Of a stretch of 64,000 nt of DNA, positions 34,978-47,134 are shown one piece after another. The DNA is from Opeltia flavorubescens (Eukaryota; Ascomycota; Lecanoromycetes; Teloschistales; Teloschistaceae). Numbering within the stretch: position 1 is the stretch's first letter; the number at the start of each line of letters is the position of its first letter. The notes under the pieces were generated by a model that was not told the origin of the DNA, made no database searches, and saw only the letters and a list, made by a program, of their open reading frames with translations. The stretch is from positions 1,550,001 through 1,614,000 of the forward strand of contig KE546974.1 of NCBI GenBank assembly GCA_000442125.1, read 5' to 3'. Made by a program: the position numbers and the translations under genes.

Positions 34978-37900
34978 CCAATGTCTCGTGACTCCTCAAC
35001 TGAAAAAGGTTGTCATCCGATGCATTACCTGTTGCTCTCTATGGAACCTGTGTCCATCCACCTCATACTCAAATTTTTTGGATCATGTTCATAAAAACTG
35101 AATGAAGGAATGTATTCCTAAAAAAAATGCCGATGCTGCTTTGAGAGAGAGGGGGAAACTTTGGTGAAACCACATTCCGGAAATAAATTTCTTGTGAAAA
35201 TTTTCTGATGGATATGGCAGTATCGATCGTTAAAAATAGTCAATAAACTGCAATTGCGAACACGTCAATACCCTCACATCAACAGACTGTTATCCGATTA
35301 GGATATACGCACTACAACTTACGCAACGGCTGATTGAACCGAAACTTTTCAAGGAACGTCATTAACCGAACTCCTATAACCTATCCGAAACCCGGAAAAA
35401 GAAAACGCCGACGATTTTGGTTTGATTACAACGCGGCATTCCAGTCCTCTAAGCCCCAGCAGCGGGCTTGAATTAAGAATAATTATTCCGAGATATTCGT
35501 TGTTGTCGGGAACATCAATGAGATATGTGATACGGATCAACCACCCTTTCCCCATCGTGTATTGATGAATGAAAACGGATTGCGGAAATATGTGGGCGAT
35601 CAATGTAATCGATCGCACTTGGGTAGGTAATAAGTCTGAAAATAATTATCATTCATTGGTGCTTTGAAAAAAATTCTAAGGAAGGTAACTTTTTTCGTTG
35701 GATTAGTTTTAATGACTTTTTTGCTTCGTAAAGCTGTTAGGTCTCTTCGCGTGTGGGAGAAATGAAATTGTGCGATATTTGCGAAGTGAGAAAGATTTGG
35801 AGTTGGGAATCCCTCTTTGTACTATGGACTGGACGTTTTTCTATGGGCGTGCGGAGGGTGGGATGAGCGGGGTTTTTTTGAGACGGAGATGTTGGCTTTT
35901 CAGGGGGTGGGATATGATCCTAGTGGGGAGTTTTCTTTTCGGTAGTATTTTGCATCTCGGAGGTTGGTATTTCATTGAGGAGTGTAATTTTTTCGACGTG
36001 AGTTGGGAGAGTGATGCGGTGATGGGTGTGACATGTACTTTTTTTCTTGGTCCAGGAGAAGGAGAAGAGCTGTTCGCTCGTGTTATTGCTAGATTTGGGA
36101 TATTTTCTAGCTGTTCCTAGAAGTGATACCGATGTCCAACGCGTGATGTCGATGGCGAAGAAAACAGCCTCGACTGTACGATGGTGCTGGGGGAAATACT
36201 TCTTGAAACGCGATGGAGAAAATCTGTACCATAGAGATCCTGTTATTCTTGAAATTCTGCACTGCTTGCTAAGATATTTTCGCATCCACATGTAAAACTC
36301 AGTGCTCGATACCTTATTAATTCTGGCAATAGAACTTCCTACAGTAGCAGCGGCGTGAAAGTACTTCAAAGAAAAAGTTGGATGGCTGCATAAGCGATGA
36401 GGAAAAGGTGTTGGAGATTTTTGATCGCCAAGGTAAGTCTCCCCACAAAAAGCGTGGATGAACGCAGTAGAGTACGAAGGGGCATGAAGGGTCCTGGGGA
36501 GGGTCAGATAAAGGAATGAAAATCTCCCATAGCAGATGATTCTGAAGGGGAGGGATAAGGCGTATGCAATGAGTGACTTGTAAAGCAAAGGATTGATTTC
36601 TTGAAGGGCATAAAAGTTTACCTTGGAGGTTTTTCGGGACAGATAGATGGATCAGCAAATGAGTTAAAGGGATGGATCAGCGAATAGGTGAAAGGGAAGG
36701 GGAGGCAGATAAATCCGTAGTGTAAAAGATTCAACACTCTGGCCGAGGTGAGCGTGACGCAGATTTCCCAACTTTCCCCATAGACGTACACTTTTCTGGC
36801 TTGCCGGAGGAAATGTTAATTTTCGTGGCTGATTTCTTGGAATGTCTGGAGAAAGGAAAAAAAATGTATAGTACAAGCAGAGATCGTTTCTATAGTAGAA
36901 ATCAGCGAAAGGAGAGGTATGATACATTCCCTTCCAAGCAAGATTGAGATTGTTCGAAGATGAGGTATGTAGAGCCAAGAATCAACCTAGTGGAATGTGG
37001 ATACTACGAAGTCTGGGTTTTGTTATTCTCGGAGTAGAGGACACAAAAAAGCCATATTGCAGAGAAGCAAGAGCAAAGGTACGTGCGAAAAACTACAGGA
37101 TAGCACAGGATCAGGGGATTCTCAGGAGAGGAGGAGGCACGGGTTCCTGAAAGAGCGGGAATGAAAAGAAAGGGTGGTGGGCAGGGCGAAGAGAGGGAGA
37201 GTAGGGAAGATTGTTTGCGTCGCCAAGATGTTTCATAGTTATTTGAGGGTGTGTTGTCAGAACTTTTACTCCAGGTGTGTCTGGTCAAGGTCATTGTTTA
37301 CGTGGAATGGAAAGGAGAACGATGGGATCCGGAGAGGGTGGTATGAGGAAGAGGTGTTCTTACTCGGTTCACTTATGTAACATGAGCTTTTTTTTGGTGA
37401 GTTAGGATGGATATGGTATTGGGTGGATTGAACCCCTGGCGGAGGAAAGGACACTTGGGGAGTGTAGCGGGAGCGAGGGATGATGCAGACTTGGAGAGGG
37501 AAAGGGAGATGTTTGAGCATGTGTATCTTGTCGGCGCAGGTACTTTTGAGGTGTGAGGTTCTCCATGCATGAAGAATTGGAGATGAGACGAGAAAACTCA
37601 GAGAGTACGTGTTTTTTCCTCATATCTTGCCTGGAGACGGGTTTCTCCAAGGAGCAAGAATGGACATGAGGGGTGATGAATATTTTTTTTGAGGGAGGGA
37701 AAGGGGGACCTGGTGCGAGGGGTTGTAGCGGAAGCGGACGGTGCTCCCGTCCTGGGAGCGTTTCAGAGGTTTGAGGGTGTGTTGGGGGTAATCATCACAG
37801 GGCTGTCGTAGATTTCGTATCTTCCCAGACCGGAAACGGGAGCAAGAGCATGGAGAACACGTGCACGTGCCGCCTGAGGGAGAAAGACATTACACATTCA

Positions 37901-38103
37901 AGATTGTATACACACGTCGCTCCATGTCCTCCAATGTCTCATGATGATAGAGATGTAATTACAAAGAAGTCCTCCCAATCAAGCCAGCTTGATATTGTAA
38001 GGTGGCACCTGGCCACTAGAAGAAATGTTGAGCCGTCAAGACCTTGACCCTGCGCTGAAAGCCGATCGGGTAATTTTGAAGTGGGGAGATGTAAGCAGTC
38101 GAG
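34978..38103. other. Purine-rich intergenic stretch
   Basis: About 3.1 kb with no recognisable gene. Between about 35.7 and 37.8 kb the plus strand is strongly enriched in G and A (GGAGGAGG and GAAAGGG runs). This depletes stops on the minus strand and produces long but featureless frames, the longest at 35920-36588. None has a domain or a plausible splice pattern. Confidence 0.55.
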
Positions 38104-38350
38104 TTACTCTTTATCTAGCGTGCCATATCCCATTTCTGAGACGGCCAAGTTGACACCCTTTCTTTGGGCAGCGAATTCGAGACCCTTGTGCGCTGGTTCA
38201 CCCGGGACGTCTATATTGAAACGGCTCATTAGTCTTAATCTCCGAATTGGGGACGTGGTGAGTGATAGAGAGCATACATTGGGGGATGGCAAGTGAAAAT
38301 GCTGTGGAGCAGCAGAGAGCAAGCGCGAAGATGGTAGTGGTGAAGCGCAT
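38104..38350 (-). CDS. Small predicted secreted peptide (59 aa, two exons)
   Basis: On the minus strand exon 1 (38350-38278) encodes MRFTTTIFALALCCSTAFSL then AIPQ. A GTATGC donor and a TATAG acceptor bound a 67-nt intron (38277-38211). Exon 2 (38210-38104) encodes EPAHKGLEFAAQRKGVNLAV, then SEMGYGTLDKE and a stop. The joined length is 180 nt, exactly 60 codons. The N-terminus is a textbook signal peptide (Arg, then a hydrophobic core, with cleavage likely near the Ala before Ile-Pro), leaving a mature peptide of about 38 residues with no cysteine. Small secreted proteins of this size can act as effectors or signals in fungi, but no family is recognised and no role is claimed. The gene stands alone in a 5-kb gene-poor area. 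Confidence 0.65.
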
Positions 38351-40186
38351 CGTCGCTATTAGTTGTGTATGAGCTATTTGACTTTCTGGTGGTAGCTTGA
38401 GAGGATAAAGAATAATATTCTCCGAACTGTGTAATGAGCGTCTTTGGTGAGATTGGGTTCAGAGGCTCAAGTGGGAAAATCTGATTATTGGAGAGGATGA
38501 GGTGGACAGGACGAAGGTGCGGATATATGTCTCAAGAGCAGAGATGAGATTGGACATGATTACTGTTCAGGGTGTTCGAACGGGCCGTGTTATGCGATGA
38601 TGGGTGAAGGCGCTAGGAGGAGGTGTGACGAATTATTTCGTCGATTATGGAGAATAGTCTGGGGCTTGTTCATGCTTAGAGCATGGTTGAGTGGTGAAGA
38701 CCTGCAAGGCTGTGTTTCAGAATTGCGGTACAGGCATGGCGTGCAGATTTCTAGAAGGCATGATCAACCTCGCCTCGGAGCATATGTTTCCGTAGCGCAA
38801 TATTTGTGGGGATCCAGCGTTTGCGGAATGATTGGTACACAATACTTTTCATGGCAGTACAGTGCTGTGCCGGAAGACGACTGCTCCAAGCTTCCCGGGA
38901 GATCAGCGATCATGCACAGACTCCAATACCATTGGTGAGGTTAAATCATTGTACTATGGTCACAATCATCCGTGCGTTTGTTAACGAGGGACAAAGATGG
39001 CGATAGATCACAACGCTGGTCTGACTGCATGATCCCAACTGTCTGTATCGCGATCTTATCTTGTGAGATCAGGTAGTAGACCTTGCATGGACTTACGAGA
39101 CAGCATCTTCCATTATTTGAGATGAAAGCAGCTTGAGTCGTGGTGGTGAAGGTACTCTCGTACTTGATCAAGACCATGAACTCCAATAGCATGCATGATC
39201 TTGGCAGAGCATAGGCAAATCTACGCTTGCGAGTTTGCATGAGTGATTTTAATGAGTGATACAAGGCAGAGGAGAACCGGACTTGAGGTCGGCGGATGGC
39301 TGAAGCGTACTAAAAATAGAAACCCGACGATGATTCGGATCGCTTATATGTCGGCAATCGCGTATATCGCTAGCTGCATACGGGACATCTCCTGCTTGTT
39401 CGACCATTCGTTTCCTGTGTCATTCGTGTTTCACCATCCCCATTGGCCTGTACCTCAGTTCTCTCGGCATTGCCAGAGCATTTTTGCTCTTGATCTTACA
39501 TTGACGGCCTAAGATAGGATTCTGAGGGTCAGTCAATGGCACCGGTTGCCTTTAAAAGAAGATTGCTAGTCAACTGAATTCCAGCAGCATAAACCATGCT
39601 TAATCGTACCGCCAGAGCCGCCCCAAACATGCATGATCGCTCATCCGTTGAGATTAGAGGGAACCTGCAGCGGACGCTAGAAGACCACCGCTGCTTCATT
39701 CTCTGCGCGATGCTGGACCTCGTCGGAGCAATGACCCTCTCTGATTGGTCTTCTCTAGCATCTAGAGTTTTCGTCAGGCTCCACTTTCGACTGTCGTCAC
39801 GCGGGCTCCTACCGCCAAAGCCAAATGTTCCTGCATCCGACTGCATCGACCATCTCTGACCCCGGCCACTTCTCGGTACGAACTAATGTTTCTCCATGTC
39901 ATCTTCACACTCGGCCCTGGTCAAGCGTCTTCGCTTTTCACCGCAGACTCCTTGTGCAGATGCGTGCACACGGCACAGAGTAAGCAGACGGCTGTCTTTT
40001 TATCATCTTTGATGCTGCTGCTACTCCACCCTCTCCAGCTATTCGTCGAGTAAACAGTGATCCAACTACACAATCCATCAGATTGATCTCCGAGGCAGCC
40101 AAATCAGTATTATCGCTATAGCAAGGCGGATACTGTTCAACGGCTCCAAGACCTCTTTAATCATTTTACACATAGCTTCTAACAAG
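38351..40186. other. Intergenic stretch without supportable gene
   Basis: About 1.8 kb. Open frames such as 38597-38938 and 39529-39859 overlap on both strands and have no domain, signal peptide or intron pattern. The final 300 bp presumably hold the promoter of the 7TM gene. Confidence 0.5.
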
Positions 40187-41833
40187 ATGGGTGATGATGT
40201 GGCAACTGTATATGTTATAGCGATCGTTTTCAGCTTGCTGGCTTTGGCTGCAACGATTTTGCGCTTTCATGCCCGCAATATCAAAAAAGTCGGGTTTTCT
40301 TGGGACGACTATGTGATCATCCCGGCCCTGGTATGACAACAATCTCTATCTGTTACTCTCGAGGGTCTTTTTGCACCTATTTTCAATGCCTTATTGACTG
40401 GAATAAGGTCTGCACGTTTGCCACCGCTATTGCTATGCTTGTTGGTATGTCAACTTGTATCCGAGACACACCACCAACTTTTCTGCTCACATCCAACACA
40501 GGCGTCGCCAACGGTGATCTTGGCCGGCATACCCAAATCGGGATGCAGGATGGTTGGCCAATACCCATCATCACACCGCGTACCAAAGTCTTTCAAAAGG
40601 TCGGTCGAAAGTTCTAATTCTAATTACGTCAATCCATACTGAGAAATGAAAATAGGTAGTCTATACTGTAGGCTTGACCCAAATCCTCACCTTTGGACTT
40701 ACCAAGCTCGCCGTGCTTCTCTTCTACCAACGGTAAGCCAGCTGCAAATATACTGTTTCCCAGAAAACTGATGGCGAGGTAGTATATTCCAAGGTCGACG
40801 GATCCAGACTGCAGTATGGTTCATGGTCGGAGTCGACTTCGTCTGGACCATAGGCTTCTTCTTTGCTTTCCTCCTACAGTGCTACCCTATCAAAGTCAAT
40901 TGGACGGCATTGGGTAACCTCGAGGGGTATTGTGTTGATACGAATAAATTGCTCGTCTATCAATCTTGGTCAGACGTTGCGACGAACGGTGAATATTCGA
41001 ACCAATGGTTGCGCTATTTACACATGCTGATGGCTTTTCAGTGGTGATTCTTGCTTTACCTCTACCTTGCGTACGTTCTCATCATCTCTAATTGACGGGT
41101 CAAAGAGCTAATGAGTCCGCAGATCTGGGCCTTGCAGATGTCGGTCAAGCGCAAATTGGCTGTTTGCGGCATCTTCCTCCTGGGTGCTCTGTGAGTCTGC
41201 CATCCTCTCAGTCACAGCATAGCGACTAACGAACAATAGAACTGTAGGTTCCGGAATCGCGAAAGTTGCAATATTTTACGATGTTCTTCGCCGTAAGTAG
41301 CAAACTCATATTCTGACCGATTCCAGGATCAGTAATAGCTAACAAGAGGACATAGAGGCGGCTATTGAGGACGGCACGGCTGGTCTTGACATCAGTTGTA
41401 TGTATCCCATACTTTGATTGTTATAGCAAACAACTAACACCCCAACCTCACAGTCATTCAAACCCCCCTCGTCTACTGGCCCATGGTCGAATCCTCCCTC
41501 GGCATCATAGGCGCCTGCCTCCCTCTCCTCCGCCCCCTCTTCGCCGGCGCCGCTTCCCACGGCTTCATGCGCGACCTCCACAGCGTCGACATCCCCTCCT
41601 CCGAACGCAGCGACATGGCACAGTGGAATAAATCCCCCTTTGGAAGCTCGACGAATAACGATGAGTGGAACTCCAACGCTTCGACGGTGAGGTGGGGGAG
41701 TGATAGTATGGCTAGTGCGAAGGGCATGGGTATGCCGTCCCTGCCGGCGACGAGTTTGAATATGTTGAGGGATGCGCCGGCCGAGGGGCCGTGGATTAAG
41801 AGGCCGGTTGTTAAGTGTGTTGATATGGTTTGA
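40187..41833 (+). CDS. Seven-helix rhodopsin-like fungal integral membrane protein (377 aa)
   Basis: Ten exons join in frame (1134 nt including the stop). The opening MGDDVATVYVIAIVFSLLAL is followed by the hallmark KKVGFSWDDYVIIPAL. Later blocks are HTQIGMQDGW-like text, LTKLAVLLFYQRIF, ALGNLEGYCVDTNKLLVYQS, NVVILALPLPC, KRKLAVCGIFLLGALTVGS and YWPMVESSLGIIGACLPLLR. This is the fungal-specific rhodopsin-like domain found in PTH11-related and SAT4-type proteins: seven transmembrane helices, then a cytosolic tail of about 100 residues rich in Ser and Asn. The ligand is unknown; family members range from putative receptors to uncharacterised membrane proteins. The third intron uses a weak GTCGGT donor. 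A short hydrophobic helix follows the start, so this ATG is reasonable. Confidence 0.88.
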
Positions 41834-43947
41834 TGTTTTTGGGGGGGGGGGAGGGGAGCTGGGCTTCTGATGGGGATAGGATAGGTAATGGAGTTTATTT
41901 CTTCTTTTTGATCAGATTGTTCTATACCATTATATGCTTGTTCTTTCACCATGATGTGCTCGTTCTTGAACATGTGCTATCCTGAGATGGGAATATTGGA
42001 CACGTTAATGTGAAGTGCCCATTTGTGGTTATCCCATTATTTTTCAAGAGCTACGATCAACGGATCTTTCGATATTCATTAAGTCCTTTGACCATGATGA
42101 TGCGAGGCACATTTCGGCGTCTTCTGGCCTCACGCTAAATGATGACCACCTTGGAAAAGGATTGAATTTTATGCGATTTTATGCGATTTTATGCAGATGA
42201 TCATGTGATAATCGACGTTCTACGCTCCGAGTACACTGCTCTAACCCAAGGTCTCAGTGGATTAAGATATGGATTTCTCCGTCTAACAGATATTGCATTC
42301 ATGTCACTGTTCTTCTCACGGGGAACCTGGACCGCGGCATAGTTACCGGAGTGGAGCCTAGCGCACATTGGTATTCTCACAGCAATTCCATCATATCACC
42401 ACTACTTTCAATGCCATATGCAATTCACACCTTGACAATTCAGGTCCTCGAGCTGGCGGATGTATTGCAAGTGAGATATTGAAATGCTAACACGCCGTCA
42501 CGGTTTACGATTGTGCCTATTACTATAGCTGTCTTATATAAATACATGTCAATACTATACTTGAGAGGATGAGGATTAATTGACTAATCTATGGAACGAA
42601 TATCTATTCTATAGGATGCCAAGCACTTTAGACCTAGTCGGGTAACCATCCTGCTTGATTGGGTAAGATCCCGCTGGTTTACCCAATCAGCATTCATCCC
42701 TCAATTCTTTCTCATGCTTGCCATCTGGCTTCACCACGGATTCCTCACTGTTGGTCTCTTTGCATCAAATAGAAGTAGTAAGTGATTGTGAGATCGCTTG
42801 CTCCGAGATCGTGGTCTCGATGCCCACGAGAGCGCATCCTGTGACGGAGGTGTTCCGGTTAAGGTGGTAAAGGGATCGAGACGTCGGCATAGTGGTTGAC
42901 ATATTGCGACGAATGTTTCACTTGATCTGCCAAGGACTACTTATGTCTACTTCGAATTCTCGACTTCACCATTCTTCAGGCAAAAGAATGCCATTGCCCA
43001 ATCAATCAGCATTGGATGATCGGCGCCGCGTAACATTCCCCCGCCTGGTCCGAGCTTTTTAGTCCCCGCACCGTTAGCGCGTTCCTTCCAATTTAGGTGC
43101 GTCCCAACTCCCAACATCCATGTTCCCCTCCTTCCATCCTTTGAAGATTGAGCTGGACCCCTCTGCAGCTCATCTCGGTCCCCGTTCCTACGATGGCGTG
43201 ATGAATCCTCTTTGCCTTCTTCCTTGCCCACGGCCTAGAGTTGTTCCGTGATGTGTGGACATGGGCTATTCTCACCAACGAACCTCCCCACCTGCTCCTC
43301 TCCACTGCCTTTCAGATCTGACCCTTTCTCGATCGACCGTTTATGCCGGAACATTCGGACCTTTCATGGCCAGCACTTTACGTCCAGTAGCCAGGCTTCT
43401 CAGGCTTTCTGACCAGATTCGGTGCGCGAGAGCTTCAATGCCACGCTTCATACATACCCATCGTCAATGCTGTGCATCAGGTCTAACATGGGCATGTCAA
43501 GCTTCTCCCTCGACAGGTGAGCAAGTTTGCAATCATCCAGAGCACAAGCTAATNTTCCGCTTGATTCCTAGTTGACCGTTGAATCCAACCGGCTACTACG
43601 AGCCCGATTACCCTCCTTCTCAAGCAGTCATGCTGTCAGACTCAACGACCGAAGCCGAGCCAACTCACCTGGTCAACCCCACGATTGAGAACGCAAGATC
43701 CCCATGTTTCTCTGCGGAGCAAAAACCCTCATCACACCAATTGGGGGAATCTGTGCAGTTGTCCGCACTCGGCAGACCAGGGTTCCAATTTTCTGGCCTG
43801 AGAAAAGGATACTCCTCNCCACCAAAAGCGGTGAGATACACAGTCAGTAAAGGTGTATAAGATTGATTCGGATTTACTTCTACGTAATCTCCCTGTACAA
43901 CCGTCAACTACCAAGGACACGGGCAAAAGACAAAACAAACTGCCACC
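41834..43947. other. Intergenic stretch upstream of alcohol oxidase
   Basis: About 2.1 kb. A plus-strand frame around 43363-43580 (MASTLRPVARLLRLS, mitochondrial-presequence-like) and another at 43579-43857 have Ns at 43554 and 43818. They do not resolve into a gene with a recognised domain. The region probably contains the alcohol oxidase promoter, including the inverted CCAAT-box pair at 42656-42689. Confidence 0.45.
42656..42689. promoter_or_regulatory. Perfect inverted repeat with paired CCAAT boxes
   Basis: TGATTGGGTAA (42656-42666) and TTACCCAATCA (42679-42689) are exact reverse complements separated by 12 bp. Each arm contains ATTGG/CCAAT. CCAAT boxes are bound by the HAP/CBC complex in fungi. 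The site lies about 1.3 kb upstream of the alcohol oxidase start, so assigning it to that gene is uncertain. Confidence 0.4.
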
Positions 43948-46343
43948 ATGACGATTCCGGATGAAGTTGACATTATTGTCTGTGGGGGTAAGATTCGAAG
44001 GCAGTATCAATTGAGAGAATACGTGACTGAGACAATTGCACAGGAGGTTCTACTGGATGCGTTGTAGCGGGCCGTCTGGCCAACCTTGACCACAATCTCA
44101 AAGTGCTGCTGATCGAGGGAGGTGAAAGTAACCTCAACAATCCATGGATTTTCAGGTACCAGATCTCCAACAGAGGATCCCTTGGGTCACACGCTTACCT
44201 TTCTTAGACCGGGTATCTTCCCTCGGAATATGAAACTTGATTCCAAAACAGCTTCATTCTATTATTCCAAACCTTCCCCATGGCTTGCCAACAGACGTGC
44301 CATTGTACCATGTGCGAACGTCCTCGGCGGCGGCTCGAGTATCAACTTTGTAAGTCATGCTACTGTGTCTCCTGGTCTTGCCCCACCCTGACTCTGCTAA
44401 CATAATTAGATGATGTATACTCGCGGCTCTGCATCCGACTACGATGACTTTCAAGCTCAAGGCTGGACCACCAAAGAATTGCTTCCCTTGATGAAGAAAA
44501 ATGAGACCTATCAGCGCGCCTGCAATAATCGTGAGGTCCATGGTTTTGATGGACCCGTCAAGGTCGGCAGTTACAACCATCTCACCCTCTTGCACTATGC
44601 TCACAGTATTCAAGGTATCCTTCGGCAACTACACATACCCAATTGCTCAAGACTTCCTGCGTGCCACTGAATCCCAAGGTATCCCGTACACCGACGACTT
44701 GCAAGACCTAGTCACTGGTCATGGCGCGGAGTATTGGCTCAAGTGGATCAATCGGGATACTGGACGGAGGAGTGACGCTGCTCATGCCTATATACATTCC
44801 ACAATGAGGTTAGCTGTCCCAGATTTGTTCGAGATTTTGCTAGTGCTAACACCCTTGCCTTCAAAGAACTCATGGGAATTTGTACCTCATGTGTAACACC
44901 AAGGTGGATAAAGTTATCATCAAAGACGGCAGAGCGGTTGCTGTACAATGTCTCCCGATGAAGCCACTTCACCCTCAGCAGCAGCAGTCCAAAATCATTC
45001 GAGCTCGCAAGCAGATTGTAATCTCCTGCGGTACTCTCAGCACTCCGCTTATCCTTCAACGCTCTGGAGTCGGTGATCCTGAGAAGTTGCGCGCCGTTGG
45101 CGTCGCGCCTATTGTTGATCTTCCCGGTGTTGGTCTCAACTTCCAAGATCATTACCTTACCTTTTCAACATACCGAGCCAAGCCGGATACTGAAAGTTTT
45201 GATGACTTCGCACGCGGTGACCCAAAAATACAAAAGAAGGTCTTTGAACAGTGGAATACCAACGGTACGGGTCCGTTGGCAACGAATGGTATCGAAGCAG
45301 GCGTCAAGATTCGACCCACCAAGGAAGAGTTGAAGGAGGATTACATGAAGGGCTTTGTGTCTGGCTGGGAGAGCTATTTTGAGAATAAGCCCGACAAACC
45401 AGTCTTGCATTACTCCGTCATCGCTGGGTAAGTGTTAAGATTCGGGCCTCTCTTTGATAATGCTGAGAGTTTCTAGGTTCTTTGGCGATCACATGTTGCT
45501 TCCGCCTGGCAAATTCTTCACCATGTTCCACTTATTGGAATACCCTTTCTCACGTGGCAGTACCCATATCGTATCATCCAATCCTTACGAGGCTCCTGAT
45601 TTTGACGCTGGCTTCATGAATGATGAGCGTGATATGGGTCCTATGGTCTGGGCTTATATCAAATCTCGTGAGACTGCACGTCGTATGGATGCGTATGCAG
45701 GGGAAGTCACTGGCATGCATCCGTGAGTCTTACATACCACTGTCGTTGTTCAAACGTTTTAAGCCATCTTGGTGGGGTAACATTGAACTAACTCATCGCA
45801 TCCGACAGGTTCTTCGGCTACGATTCCCCCGCCGCGGCCCAGGATCTGGACCTCATGAACACCAAGATGTATGGTGGCCCTGACCATGTCACCGCTGGCA
45901 TCCAACACGGCAGCTGGTCCATCCCAACCAAACCCGGCCGCGCCCCGTCTGCTTCCTTTGTCACTTCCTCCCAACCTTCCACTATCCGCGACGATCTTAA
46001 ATACACCAAGGAAGACATCGCCGCTGTACAAGAATGGGTTAAGCGTCACGTTGAGACTACATGGCATTCCCTCGGCACGTGTTCCATGGCACCGAAGGAA
46101 GGTAACTCCATCGTCAAGCATGGGGTTGTGGATGAGCGGTTGAATGTTCATGGGGTTGAGGGACTGAAGTGTGCGGATCTGAGCATCTGCCCGGATAATG
46201 TGGGGTGCAGCACTTATAGCACTGCGTTGCTGATTGGGGAGAAGGCGGCTTGTTTGGTGGCGGAGGATTTGGGGTATGCGGGGGAGGAGTTGGCGATGAG
46301 GGTGCCGGTTTGGAGGGTTGATGGGAGTGTGGCTAGGCTTTAG
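43948..46343 (+). CDS. AOX1: Alcohol (methanol) oxidase, GMC family (660 aa)
   Basis: This flavoenzyme oxidises methanol and other short primary alcohols to the aldehyde with O2, yielding hydrogen peroxide, normally in peroxisomes. Eight exons sum to 1983 nt in frame; methylotrophic yeast AOX is 663 residues. The FAD-binding Rossmann motif is CGGGSTGC near residues 12-19, followed by AGRLANLDH and LLIEGGESNLNNPW. The GMC signature region reads IVPCANVLGGGSSINF then MMYTRGSASDYDDFQ. Other conserved blocks are WLKWINRDTGRRSDAAHAY, FEQWNTNGTGPLATNGIEAG, FFGDHMLLPPGKFFTMFH, SRGSTHI, the active-site His block TTWHSLGTCSMAPKEG and CPDNVGCSTYSTALLIGEKA. The C-terminus is Ala-Arg-Leu, a plausible PTS1 peroxisomal signal (yeast AOX ends Ala-Arg-Phe). 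A good start context (GCCACCATGA) supports the first ATG. Intron 4 has a weak GTCGGC donor. The gene looks intact. Confidence 0.97.
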
Positions 46344-47134
46344 GGTGGTGGTGGTGGGGTCTGGGGGGGAAAGGGGTTATGGATGGATGAGTCGATGGAC
46401 TTAAATATTGAAGTTATGATGAATGCTTGATGCTTTTTAAGTCGTGGATGAATCGATGATGATGGAAAGTAACCAATCATGCAAGTGGAACTACCTTCGA
46501 TGATCTTACCAATTCATTGGCGCATCTTTTGTCCGTGTCTAGTCTCGCTGTAACAGTGACGATGATAGTCGTGGAATCAATGTGCCAAAGGGAATGAAGC
46601 CAGTCTTCTACAATGACCTGCTTTGTCATATTGGTAGGAGAAGGAAGCTTGAGCGATATGGATGGTTATGAGCCATTGACATTGGGGAAAAGAAAATCGA
46701 AGGATCGATGATAATGTCGTTTATTTCGATGGGAATAGTCGAGGTAGATAGGATGGAAGGGACAGTGAATAGGGTTGGTGTGGAATCGACGTATAGGGTC
46801 TTTCGATGTTGGTGTATCGGTGGCTGGAAGGTTGATTGAAGGGGTTTAGGGGGACGATATATCGATTTTTTATATGGAGACGATAGATCGGTTTGAATTA
46901 CAGAAGATCGATACATCGTTGAACCCGTTAATTATTCAATACATATGCGTGCCTTCGCTAACAAAATTGTATGCCACTTTTTATCATTCGAAAGATTATA
47001 TTCGAAGAGGCTACAGCAGCACGATTATCATCTCTCGAGGATAACACCTGCGACTTGCCCTCATTCTTTCCTGCAACTAACCAATACTCTGAATGTTACA
47101 TATCCCGACTCTTGTATGCCTCTAGCTGATGCGA
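46344..47134. other. Intergenic stretch between convergent genes
   Basis: About 0.8 kb between the 3' ends of the alcohol oxidase and lectin genes. No gene is seen. A GATATATCGATTT word at 46856 recurs at 49560, which can be chance. Confidence 0.6.

Noticed and set aside
35920-36588. Open minus-strand frame of 222 codons
   Set aside because: It lies in purine-rich DNA that lacks minus-strand stops; the text has no domain, signal peptide or coding-like pattern.
41473-41973. Minus-strand frame of 166 codons
   Set aside because: Antisense shadow of the last exon of the 7TM gene.
43363-43857. Possible mitochondrial protein upstream of alcohol oxidase (MASTLRPVARLLRLS start)
   Set aside because: Two frames with Ns; the only intron that would join them leads into stops, and no domain is recognisable.
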